In this document: positions 1 through 6,799 of the stretch, one piece after another
Layout of the letters: each line of letters starts with the position of its first letter
How positions within the stretch are numbered: the stretch's first letter is position 1
Source: CAZTAO01 sp964611645
Lineage (GTDB): Bacteria; Armatimonadota; UBA5829
Length of the DNA: 31,540 nucleotides
Assembly: GCA_964611645.1 (NCBI GenBank)
Contig: CAZTAO010000054.1
Location: 1 to 31,540 of the forward strand
Direction: 5' to 3'
Translations under genes and position numbers: made by a program
Notes under the pieces: generated by a model
Told to the model about the DNA's origin: nothing
The model's database searches: none
What the model saw: only the letters and a program-made list of their open reading frames with translations

Positions 1-2
1 TA

Positions 3-107
3 TCGCTCAAGTCAGGAAGCCAAACAAGGTGGGGGTGGTTTGACGCTTACGATCTTTGGGTAGACTCACTGGTTCGCGCTGGCAAGCGCGCAGGACTGAC
101 TGGCTAG
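3..107 (+). CDS. possible 3' end of an upstream gene
   Basis: One frame is open from the window edge to a TAG at 105-107 and encodes about 34 residues, including Trp-Phe-Asp-Ala-Tyr-Asp and a basic tail ending Gly-Leu-Thr-Gly. I do not recognise the family. The position before a metal ABC permease would suit another transporter subunit, but nothing in the residues shows this. The other two + frames close at 43 and 63, so the assignment rests only on the longest open frame. Confidence 0.2.
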   Translation, partial: SLKSGSQTRWGWFDAYDLWVDSLVRAGKRAGLTG

Positions 108-123
108 TGAGCTGATTTCCGCA

Positions 124-158
124 GCGGCGGGTTCAGTCGATACAAGGCTTCCCGCCGC
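124..158. repeat. inverted repeat before the ABC permease
   Basis: GCGGCGGG at 124-131 pairs exactly with CCCGCCGC at 151-158 across a 19-base loop. It lies between the presumed end of an upstream gene and the ribosome-binding site of the permease. The following ATTTTACC has only a short T run, so it could be a weak terminator, an mRNA stability hairpin in an operon, or an operator. Confidence 0.45.
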
Positions 159-182
159 CCATTTTACCAGGAGGAAAGGCAA

Positions 183-1025
183 TTGGACCTATCTATAATC
201 GCAATGCTTCTGCCCGCTTTCTTCGAGTGCGTTGTGCTCGTGGGAATTCATGCATATCTGGGCATTCATGTCATAAAGAGACAAATCATATTCGTGGATC
301 TCGCCCTCGCACAGATCGCCGCATTGGGGGCGCTGGCGGCGTACCTTTTCGGCGTACAGCCTCACACGTGGGGTTCCTATCTGTTCTCTCTCGGTATGGC
401 GACCATTGGCGCTGCTGTCTTCGCTGTGTGCAGATTCCGTGACAGCAAGATACCGCAGGAGGCCGTGATTGGGCTGGTATACGCTATCGCCGCAGCTATG
501 GCTATTCTCCTTATCGACAAGGCTCCGCACGGAGCCGAGCAACTCAAGGACATCCTCACCGGCTCTATACTCTGGGTGAAGTGGCAAAGCATAGCGACCG
601 CCGCAGTAGTCTACTCAGTAGTCGGGCTGATTCACTTCGTCTTCCGCGACCGCTTCTTCCTGATCTCCACTGACCCTGAAGCTGCTCGGCAAAAAGGGCT
701 GAACGTTCGAGCGTGGGATTTCCTGTTCTTCTTCCTGTTCGGCGTTGTGATTACTCTTTCGGTAGACGTGGCTGGGGTCTTGATTGTATTCGTCTTTCTG
801 GTTGCCCCGGCGATTATGGCCATATCGATCACTGATCGCCTTTCCAGCCAACTGCTGATCGGTTGGGGGCTGGGACTGCTGGTGACGATTCTGGGACTCT
901 TTGCGTCCTATGTCTGGGACCTGCCGACAGGACCGGCTATAATCGGGTGCTATGCCGTGGTGGTGGTAGTTCTGTCCGGTCTACTACATATTCTGCGAGC
1001 AGGCAGGCCGCGTCCAAGCCATTAG
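183..1025 (+). CDS. metal ABC transporter permease (ABC-3 / ZnuB-TroC family)
   Basis: The 280-residue product is almost entirely hydrophobic with about eight membrane segments, the usual length and layout of ABC-3 permeases that move zinc, manganese or iron across the inner membrane with a separate ATPase and binding protein. Family-like stretches include IFVDLALAQIAALGA near residue 37, the DPEAARQKG cytoplasmic loop near 162 that contacts the ATPase, and DVAGVLIVFVFLVAPA near 195. The TTG start at 183 is chosen because AGGAGG at 169-174 lies eight bases upstream and no better start exists. The ATPase and binding-protein genes are not in the window and may lie to the left. feoA and feoB follow, which fits a metal-uptake neighbourhood but does not identify the metal. 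Confidence 0.9.
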   Translation: MDLSIIAMLLPAFFECVVLVGIHAYLGIHVIKRQIIFVDLALAQIAALGALAAYLFGVQPHTWGSYLFSLGMATIGAAVFAVCRFRDSKIPQEAVIGLVYAIAAAMAILLIDKAPHGAEQLKDILTGSILWVKWQSIATAAVVYSVVGLIHFVFRDRFFLISTDPEAARQKGLNVRAWDFLFFFLFGVVITLSVDVAGVLIVFVFLVAPAIMAISITDRLSSQLLIGWGLGLLVTILGLFASYVWDLPTGPAIIGCYAVVVVVLSGLLHILRAGRPRPSH

Positions 1026-1131
1026 GAATACAGCGCTCGTATCAATAGTGTCTGCCGCGGCCCTTGGTCTGATTGTCGTGGTAGGTCGAGCGGTACGGAG
1101 TACTCTCAATATCAGGTAGGAGGAGTTGTTA

Positions 1132-1170
1132 ATGACCGGGAGGCATTTGCTTGCTCAAGCGCATTACTGA
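1132..1170 (+). CDS. 12-codon leader ORF overlapping the feoA start
   Basis: ATG at 1132 has a strong AGGAGG at 1118-1123, eight bases upstream, and opens the peptide MTGRHLLAQAHY before TGA at 1168-1170. It overlaps the first seven codons of feoA in another frame. Its ribosome-binding site is better than that of feoA, so it may act in translational coupling or control of feoA. It could also be chance. Confidence 0.3.
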   Translation: MTGRHLLAQAHY

Positions 1171-1384
1171 AATGAAACCCAACGAGGCTGGTACGGTATT
1201 GCGTATCGATGGCGGACACGGTATGGTCCGTCGTCTGGAGACGATGGGCGTCCGGCCAGGGGTGGTGATAGCCAAGCGGAGTTCCCAACCTCTGAGGGGA
1301 CCGGTCACGCTCCAGGTGCATGGAACTGAACTGGCGCTTGGATTTGGTATAGCATGCCGAATCTATGTCGAGGTGGGCGAGTGA
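1151..1384 (+). CDS. feoA: FeoA, small SH3-like partner of the ferrous iron transporter
   Basis: This 77-residue protein shows the FeoA pattern: an N-terminal GTVLRIDGGHGMVRRLETMGVRPG block, a beta-rich middle with VTLQVHGTELALGFGIA, and a C-terminal strand CRIYVEV. FeoA is a cytosolic SH3-like protein thought to help FeoB-dependent ferrous iron import. The TTG at 1151 is chosen because GGGAGG at 1138-1143 lies seven bases upstream and the family starts at this point. The stop codon overlaps the feoB start in GTGA at 1381-1384, so both are surely translated together. A short leader ORF overlaps its 5' end. Confidence 0.9.
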   Translation: MLKRITEMKPNEAGTVLRIDGGHGMVRRLETMGVRPGVVIAKRSSQPLRGPVTLQVHGTELALGFGIACRIYVEVGE

Positions 1385-3087
1385 AGCGCCTACTTCTTAT
1401 GGGAAACCCCAACGTCGGCAAGAGCGTCGTATTCTCTCGCCTGACGGGTGCCCGTGTCATCGCCTCCAACTATCCTGGCACCACGGTCGGATTTACCAAA
1501 GGCACGTTCGAACTGGACAACGACCAGGTAGAAATCATCGACGTCCCGGGTGTTTATAGTCTCGATCCGACGAGCAAAGCCGAGGAAGTCGCCACCGGAA
1601 TGCTCACGGAGGGCGACCTTGTGATCAACGTCGTGGATGCTACCAACTTGGAGCGGAACCTATACCTTACGCTTCAGTTACTTCGATCAGGCAAACCGGT
1701 GATTGTTGTCCTCAACATGTTCGACGAGACCAAGCACAAGGGCATAGAGATAAAACCGGCCATGCTGGAGAACCTCCTGGGCGTTCCGGTTGTGCCCACA
1801 TGCGCCTTGAGTGGAGAAGGCATTAAGGCCCTGCTTTCGCGAATGCGCGAGGCGAAAGCAAACACGCTTCAATCCGAGGATGGCACCCGTTGGTGCCGCG
1901 TGGGAGAGATCGTCGGGCAGGTTCAGAGGATAACTCATCACCACCACACTTTTCTAGAGCGGCTTGCGGACTTCTCTTTGCATCCGTGGAGCGGCATCCC
2001 CCTCTCCATTCTCATAGCGGCGGCATGTTTTGCGACGATCAGACTCGTTGGCGAGGGTATGATCGGATATGTTCTCGACCCGCTTTTCGAGCGATGCGTG
2101 GGGCCGCTGGCGATGGAGCTCTCCAACTTGCTTGGGCAGGGAACAATTCTTCACGACCTCCTGATAGGCGCCCTGACGGATGGCAAGATAGATTTCAAGC
2201 AGTCTATGGGGCTCTTGACAACTGGGCTGTACGTACCATTCGCGATGGTGCTGCCATACATACTTGCGTTCTACCTGGTGTTGAGCGTGCTGGAAGACAC
2301 GGGATACCTGCCACGACTGGGTGTGCTTATGGATACATTCATGCACCGACTGGGACTGCACGGACTTACCATTATCCCGATGCTTCTCGGATTGGGCTGC
2401 AAGGTCCCCGGTGCGCTATCCACGCGCGTTTTTGAGGCCAAGCGGCAGCGCTTCATCTCTGCAATCCTGATGGCGATCTGTGTGCCATGCATGGCTCAGA
2501 CCGCTATGGTGATCGGTCTGCTGGGCAGATTCGGCGCGGCAGGTTTGGTGCCCGTCTTCGGCACGTTGACGGTGCTCTGGGTTGTCCTGGCGCTGATGTT
2601 CAAGGTGTTGATCCCAGGAGAAGCGCCCGAGATGTTCCTTGAGATCCCCCCGTATCGGATACCATCAATCCGCGCCGTGGCTCAAAAGCTGTGGTTGCGC
2701 ACAAGGCAGTTCGTGGTGGAGGCCGTGCCCTACGTGTTCCTGGGGGTGCTCATTGTCAACCTGCTATACTCGCTGCGAATCATACAGGCGTTCGGGCACC
2801 TAGCGTCGCCGGTATTGACCAACATTCTCGGCCTGCCTGACGAGGCCGTCGGCGCGCTTCTGGTCGGTTTCCTGCGCAAGGATGTAGCCGTGGGCATGCT
2901 GGCCCCTATGGGCTTGAGCATGAAGCAGCTCGTTGTCGCCTCGGTGGTTCTGGTCACCTACTTTCCGTGCGTGGCTACCTTCGTCGTGCTGCTGCGCGAG
3001 TTCGGCCTTCCCAACATGCTCAAGGCAGCAGCACTTATGACTGCAATATCGTTGGCCGTCGGTGGGCTGTTGAACGCGGTGATGTGA
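1381..3087 (+). CDS. feoB: FeoB, ferrous iron transporter with G-protein domain
   Basis: FeoB imports Fe(II) through the inner membrane. The N-terminal G domain (residues 1-160) has G1 GNPNVGKS at about 8-15, the NYPGTTV switch, G3 DVPG and G4 NMFD. The membrane domain carries two gate motifs with cysteine: LGLGCKVPGALSTR, where most FeoB proteins have Asn after Cys, and FPCVATFVVLLREFG. The length of 568 residues is shorter than many FeoB proteins because the linker after the G domain and the C-terminus are short. GTG at 1381 overlaps the feoA stop and has GAGGTG upstream; an in-frame ATG at 1354 lies inside feoA and is unlikely. No Fur box could be seen upstream. Confidence 0.95.
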   Translation: MKRLLLMGNPNVGKSVVFSRLTGARVIASNYPGTTVGFTKGTFELDNDQVEIIDVPGVYSLDPTSKAEEVATGMLTEGDLVINVVDATNLERNLYLTLQLLRSGKPVIVVLNMFDETKHKGIEIKPAMLENLLGVPVVPTCALSGEGIKALLSRMREAKANTLQSEDGTRWCRVGEIVGQVQRITHHHHTFLERLADFSLHPWSGIPLSILIAAACFATIRLVGEGMIGYVLDPLFERCVGPLAMELSNLLGQGTILHDLLIGALTDGKIDFKQSMGLLTTGLYVPFAMVLPYILAFYLVLSVLEDTGYLPRLGVLMDTFMHRLGLHGLTIIPMLLGLGCKVPGALSTRVFEAKRQRFISAILMAICVPCMAQTAMVIGLLGRFGAAGLVPVFGTLTVLWVVLALMFKVLIPGEAPEMFLEIPPYRIPSIRAVAQKLWLRTRQFVVEAVPYVFLGVLIVNLLYSLRIIQAFGHLASPVLTNILGLPDEAVGALLVGFLRKDVAVGMLAPMGLSMKQLVVASVVLVTYFPCVATFVVLLREFGLPNMLKAAALMTAISLAVGGLLNAVM

Positions 3088-3092
3088 TCATA

Positions 3093-3197
3093 ATGCAATT
3101 CGCGCGAGACTGCGTCGGCCCATGCGGGCGACAGCCCGGCAACTCAGAATGTCTCAAAAAAGTGTTTACGCGCACGACTTTTCGTGATATAGTATAG
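3093..3197 (+). CDS. possible 34-residue Cys-containing peptide after feoB
   Basis: An ATG five bases after the feoB stop opens a 34-codon frame with the cluster DCVGPCG followed by SEC and a basic end. Small cysteine-rich proteins often follow feoB, but those usually carry a membrane helix, which this lacks. The ribosome-binding site is weak and the predicted promoter of the next gene lies inside its 3' end. It may not be a real gene. Confidence 0.28.
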   Translation: MQFARDCVGPCGRQPGNSECLKKVFTRTTFRDIV

Positions 3198-3213
3198 ATG
3201 CAAGTTACATCTA
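3165..3213 (+). promoter_or_regulatory. sigma70-like promoter with downstream dyad
   Basis: TTTACG (3165-3170) and TATAGT (3188-3193) are 17 bases apart, a good -35/-10 pair for the thioesterase gene at 3229. A dyad, TAGATG at 3195-3200 and CATCTA at 3208-3213 with a seven-base spacer, covers the expected start site and could be an operator. The regulator is unknown. Confidence 0.5.
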
Positions 3214-3228
3214 TTAGAGGGTAGGCCG

Positions 3229-3678
3229 ATGCCGACAGATACGCAACAGAGCAGTATCCAGCGAATCGTTCACTTGGAATGCTTCGCGTGTGGCACGACC
3301 GGCCCTGATAGGCTTGGTCTTGTTTTCTCCAAGGCAGGAGAGGGACGCGTGGTCGCTGATTGCTCGATAAGCGAATACTACCAGGGATACTCCGGAGTTG
3401 TCCAGGGCGGCATTGTGGCTACTATCCTGGACTCGGCGATGACAAATTGCCTGTTCAGCGAAGGAATAGAAGCCTTGACCGCGCAACTGAATGTGCGCTA
3501 CCACAAGGTCTTGGAAACGGGTCATCCGCTTCACGTCGAAGCCTCACTGCAAGCTACTCGTGGCAGGCTGTATGAGCTGAGTGCGACAATATCGCAAGGT
3601 GGAATTCCAAGAGCGAGCGCAACGGCGAAATTTCTCGCTGTTACCCGTGTTGCGCCTACGAAGGGAAATGAGGCATAG
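3229..3678 (+). CDS. PaaI-type hotdog-fold thioesterase
   Basis: The 149-residue protein has the hotdog thioesterase layout: an N-terminal Cys pair (HLECFACG) followed by LGLVF, the central helix segment VVQGGIVATILDSAM with the Asp expected for catalysis, then strands LTAQLNVRYHKVLETGHPLHVEASL and a last strand ASATAKFLAV. Such enzymes hydrolyse acyl-CoA thioesters in the cytosol, but the substrate cannot be told. Many relatives have His before the Gly-Gly pair where this has Gln. The ATG at 3229 has AGAGGGTAGG upstream. The next gene starts two bases after its stop, so the two are probably co-transcribed from the promoter at 3165-3193. Confidence 0.85.
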   Translation: MPTDTQQSSIQRIVHLECFACGTTGPDRLGLVFSKAGEGRVVADCSISEYYQGYSGVVQGGIVATILDSAMTNCLFSEGIEALTAQLNVRYHKVLETGHPLHVEASLQATRGRLYELSATISQGGIPRASATAKFLAVTRVAPTKGNEA

Positions 3679-3680
3679 TT

Positions 3681-4631
3681 GTGAGACACCTGTACGGCCC
3701 TGTGCCGTCGAGAAGACTTGGAGCGTCCCTTGGCGTGGACATCGTTCCTTTCAAGGTCTGTAGTTTCGACTGTGTATACTGTCAACTCGGGCGCACCACC
3801 CGGCTCAGCCACGTCCCAGAGACGCTGGTGAACACAGACGAAGTGATGCGCGAGTTGGAGACGTGGGTGGCGAGCGGCCAGACAGCCGACTACATAACCT
3901 TTGCAGGCTCGGGCGAGCCAACGCTGAACCGCGACCTCGGCAGGATGATTGAGGGCACCAAAAGACTGACAGACATACCGGTAGCCGTGATCACAAACGG
4001 TTCGCTCTTCTCCAGCCCGGAGGTGAGAGAAGCCGTGATGGATGCGGATCTGCTTGTCCCATCGCTTGATGCCGGATGCCAGGAAGCGCTTGAGAGGATC
4101 AACAGACCCCACAAGTGTCTGTGCTTCGATTGCATCGTGGCGGGGTTGAAGTTGCTCTCAGAGGAGTTTGCCAGGGAAATATGGCTGGAAGTGATGCTGG
4201 TAAAGGACGTTAACGATTCCCACGCCGAACTACGGCTTCTGCGGGACGCCCTCCGGCATATCATTCCGGACAAGGTCCAGTTGAACACGGTGGATCGCCC
4301 CTCCCGATCCGGAAAGGCTGTCCCTGTCTCGCAAGAGAAGCTGGCCGAGGCGGCTGCACTGCTGTATCCGAAGTGCGAGTACGTAATTCGCGGACCGGCA
4401 ACTTCGCGGCCTGCATCTTCGCTCGTAAGGGAAGCCGACGTGCTGGCGCTGCTCGAGAGGCGCCCCTGCAGGATTGGAGACATCTGCGATGGTCTGAAGA
4501 TGCACACCCACGAGGCCTCAAAGCTGCTGCGGGAACTGATTGAGCAATCTCTAATTGCAGCCGTGGATGATTCCGATGACCCATACTACGTGGCGACGAG
4601 CCATGAGACTCGGGAGTCAAGCGATGTATGA
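3681..4631 (+). CDS. radical SAM protein, COG0731-like Fe-S oxidoreductase
   Basis: The 316-residue protein starts RHLYGPVPSRRLGASLGVD, typical of a widespread radical SAM group, and carries the cluster-binding CX3CX2C at Cys27, Cys31 and Cys34. GSGEPT near residue 77 is the SAM-binding Gly-rich motif. The barrel continues to about residue 240; the last 70 residues (VLALLERRPCRIGDICDGL and following) look like a winged helix. The exact reaction of this group is not known to me. The GTG start follows the thioesterase stop by two bases and the stop overlaps the ATG of the Fe-S scaffold gene, so it is likely made with that scaffold. Its job could be redox-enzyme or cofactor maturation, which is inference. 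Confidence 0.9.
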   Translation: MRHLYGPVPSRRLGASLGVDIVPFKVCSFDCVYCQLGRTTRLSHVPETLVNTDEVMRELETWVASGQTADYITFAGSGEPTLNRDLGRMIEGTKRLTDIPVAVITNGSLFSSPEVREAVMDADLLVPSLDAGCQEALERINRPHKCLCFDCIVAGLKLLSEEFAREIWLEVMLVKDVNDSHAELRLLRDALRHIIPDKVQLNTVDRPSRSGKAVPVSQEKLAEAAALLYPKCEYVIRGPATSRPASSLVREADVLALLERRPCRIGDICDGLKMHTHEASKLLRELIEQSLIAAVDDSDDPYYVATSHETRESSDV

Positions 4632-5010
4632 TGCAAAGGTGCTGGATCATTTCAGCAATCCTCGCCACGTAGGGATGATTGAGGAAGCCGACGGCGTTGG
4701 GCTGGTCGGGGACCCCAACTGCGGCGATTTTATGTGCATAAGCATAAAGGTAGAGGACTGGAAAATCGCCGATATCAAGTTCCTGTGCAAGGGCTGCCCG
4801 GCGGCAATCGCCAGCGGAAGCGCAACCACGGAGATGGTCTTCGGGAAGCTGCTGGAGTATGCCATGCACATCACCCCAGAAGACGTGTCCGAGTACCTCG
4901 GAGGTCTGCCCGAGGACAAAGCACATTGTTCCAACCTCGGAGTGGACGCGCTGCGTTACGCAATGGCCAATCATTTGGGCTTGCTTGGCAAAGAAGGTCC
5001 TGTCTGCTAG
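4624..5010 (+). CDS. IscU/NifU-type iron-sulfur cluster scaffold
   Basis: The 128-residue protein is a single NifU_N domain that assembles Fe-S clusters before transfer to targets. The three ligand cysteines are visible: Cys33 in DPNCGD, Cys58 in CKGCPAAIASGS and Cys102 in AHCSNLG. Asp35, used in cluster release, is present. The opening YDAKVLDHFSNPRHVG is the family N-terminus, which fixes the ATG at 4624; an in-frame ATG at 4555 lies deep in the radical SAM gene. The start overlaps the end of that gene by eight bases. No IscS, IscA or Fdx gene is beside it, so it may serve the neighbouring Fe-S proteins. Confidence 0.93.
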   Translation: MYDAKVLDHFSNPRHVGMIEEADGVGLVGDPNCGDFMCISIKVEDWKIADIKFLCKGCPAAIASGSATTEMVFGKLLEYAMHITPEDVSEYLGGLPEDKAHCSNLGVDALRYAMANHLGLLGKEGPVC

Positions 5011-5062
5011 AGCAGACACAGTACTCGCCAAACTTGGCAAAATGTGAGAAAGAGGTACAACA

Positions 5063-6469
5063 ATGTCAGAGCCTCCGTCCCGTGACAGCGGTCAGCGAAG
5101 CGCGAGAATGCTGCGTCTCGTCGTGTTGCTGGTAATCCTCGCGATTTCTACCGTGATCGGCATTCTCCACCAGATAATGCCTTTTGGCAAAGCGCCGGTC
5201 GGTGTTGACGCTCTTTGTCCATTCGGCGCAATCGAATCGGCGTTCACCCTGATCGCTTCAGGGGCTATGCTGCAGCGTATTGCTGTGAGCAGCTTCATAC
5301 TGCTGGCGGCGGTTATCATCACGGCTCTGATCTTCCGGCGCGCATTCTGTGGATATATATGTCCCCTGGGCACTCTGCAGGAACTGTTCTCCCGGTTGGG
5401 GAGACGCCTCTTAAAAAAGTCCTATCGCCTGCCCGCCGCAGTGGATCGCCCGGCGAGGTACATCAAGTACCTGGTGCTCGTGGTTGTGGTAGTCGGGTCG
5501 GCCCGCACTGCGGATCTCATTATTCGTCCCTACGACCCCTGGGCCGCGTATCACCACTTGACCTCAAACGAGGTGTGGACTGAGTTTCCGTGGGGATTGA
5601 GCATTCTCGCGGTTACTCTTATAGGATCCCTGTTCTTCAACCGAGTCTTCTGCAAGTACCTTTGCCCTATGGGAGCATTTCTCGGCTTGATCAGCCCTCT
5701 CGGCGCTACGAAACCGCACCGCGATCCCAAGACATGCATATCCTGCCATCGGTGTGACCGCATCTGTCCTGTGGACATTGACGTCTCAAAGCAGACCACC
5801 GTAAAATCCGCCGAATGCCTGGACTGCCATGAATGCGTGAATGTGTGCCCGGTCGCCGACACTCTGTTCCTTGAGAATCGCCGAAGCAAACGCGTTGCCC
5901 CCAAGACAGCGTTGGTGGCAGTAGCTGCTATCTTCCTGGGCACTGTCGGGATAACCTCCGCAGCCCGGGTCTTTCAATGGACCACGGTGCCTATAGGCGC
6001 TGAGATGGCAAAGTCCGGTTCATTCGATCCTGCAGCTATACGTGGGAAGATGATATTTGCCGATGTCGTAGCGGCATCAGGCGTACCCGAGGAGGTAGTG
6101 GCCGGAGAGTTCAAGTTGACGCCGGAAGACTTGCGCGCGCCTATCAAAGACGCCGGAATGAAGTATGGATTTGAAACCGAGGACGTCCGTGATTTTCTGG
6201 CCGAATACCTGGCGAAAGAAAGTGCCAGCGCCCAAAGCGAAGCCCCAGCCGCGACGGAAACACCTGCTTTCGATCCTCAGACTATTGTAGGAACGATGTC
6301 ACTGGAGGAGGCAGCCAAGGTTGCGGGGATTCCACCGGCAGCGCTGGCCGACCATTTCTCCGTCTCCGAATCAGACCGAAGCGTGCCGCTCAAGGATCTC
6401 AAGGGTAGATATCCGTTCGACACTCAGGCGGTGCGCGATTATGTTGATTCAGTCCTGAGAGGACAGTAA
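5063..6469 (+). CDS. NapH/CcoG-like membrane ferredoxin with duplicated C-terminal module
   Basis: The 468-residue protein has membrane segments near 18-40, 75-93, 135-150, 178-195 and 278-295. It carries the two CX3CP motifs of the NapH/NosR/CcoG group (Cys96/Cys100 and Cys197/Cys201) and two 4Fe-4S sites (Cys225, 228, 231, 235 and Cys252, 255, 258, 262). These proteins pass electrons between quinone and partner enzymes at the inner membrane. The tail after residue 300 holds two related units of 50-70 residues, each with a Gly-Val/Ile-Pro core and ending in PLKD...YGFET..VRDF or a close variant, separated by an Ala/Glu/Pro-rich linker. The partner is unknown. AAAGAGG lies upstream of the ATG. 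Confidence 0.9.
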   Translation: MSEPPSRDSGQRSARMLRLVVLLVILAISTVIGILHQIMPFGKAPVGVDALCPFGAIESAFTLIASGAMLQRIAVSSFILLAAVIITALIFRRAFCGYICPLGTLQELFSRLGRRLLKKSYRLPAAVDRPARYIKYLVLVVVVVGSARTADLIIRPYDPWAAYHHLTSNEVWTEFPWGLSILAVTLIGSLFFNRVFCKYLCPMGAFLGLISPLGATKPHRDPKTCISCHRCDRICPVDIDVSKQTTVKSAECLDCHECVNVCPVADTLFLENRRSKRVAPKTALVAVAAIFLGTVGITSAARVFQWTTVPIGAEMAKSGSFDPAAIRGKMIFADVVAASGVPEEVVAGEFKLTPEDLRAPIKDAGMKYGFETEDVRDFLAEYLAKESASAQSEAPAATETPAFDPQTIVGTMSLEEAAKVAGIPPAALADHFSVSESDRSVPLKDLKGRYPFDTQAVRDYVDSVLRGQ

Positions 6470-6526
6470 CACGACGCCGATTGCGGGCGAAAGCGCAACA
6501 AACAAACATAGAGAGGAAGAACGACT

Positions 6527-6799
6527 ATGGCAGTCAACGAAAAGGAAAGATCATTTATGGAGGAGCAGGCCATATTCGCGCTGGCGACTGTCGCAAGCGA
6601 TGGCACACCCAATGTTGCCCCGATGTATTGGAAGGTCTGGCATGGCGATGACACCCTGCTTGTGCTGGACAACTACATGAAAACCACGATGAACAACATC
6701 AAGGCCACGGGGACGGCGTCAGTGTCCGTTTGGAACGCAGAGTCCGGTGAGGCATACCAACTCAAAGGCAGCGCGCAGCACCTTAGGGACTTCGCTTAG
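6527..6799 (+). CDS. PPOX-fold flavin-binding protein, C-terminus missing
   Basis: The first 84 residues match small pyridoxamine 5'-phosphate oxidase-like proteins that bind flavin: ALATVASDGTPNVAPMYWKV, LLVLDNYMKTTMNNIKA and SVWNAESGEAYQLKGSA. Family members usually run on to about 125-135 residues with one more strand and a helix. Here the frame turns into HLRDFA and stops exactly where it meets the 3' end of the - strand primase gene. I infer that the 3' third was lost. The ATG has GAGAGGAAG upstream. The product may be unstable, so treat it as a likely pseudogene. Confidence 0.75.
   Translation: MAVNEKERSFMEEQAIFALATVASDGTPNVAPMYWKVWHGDDTLLVLDNYMKTTMNNIKATGTASVSVWNAESGEAYQLKGSAQHLRDFA

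Noticed and set aside
1021..1117. Hydrophobic open stretch after the ABC permease
   Set aside because: It has no usable start codon before its helix and follows an in-frame stop at 967-969.
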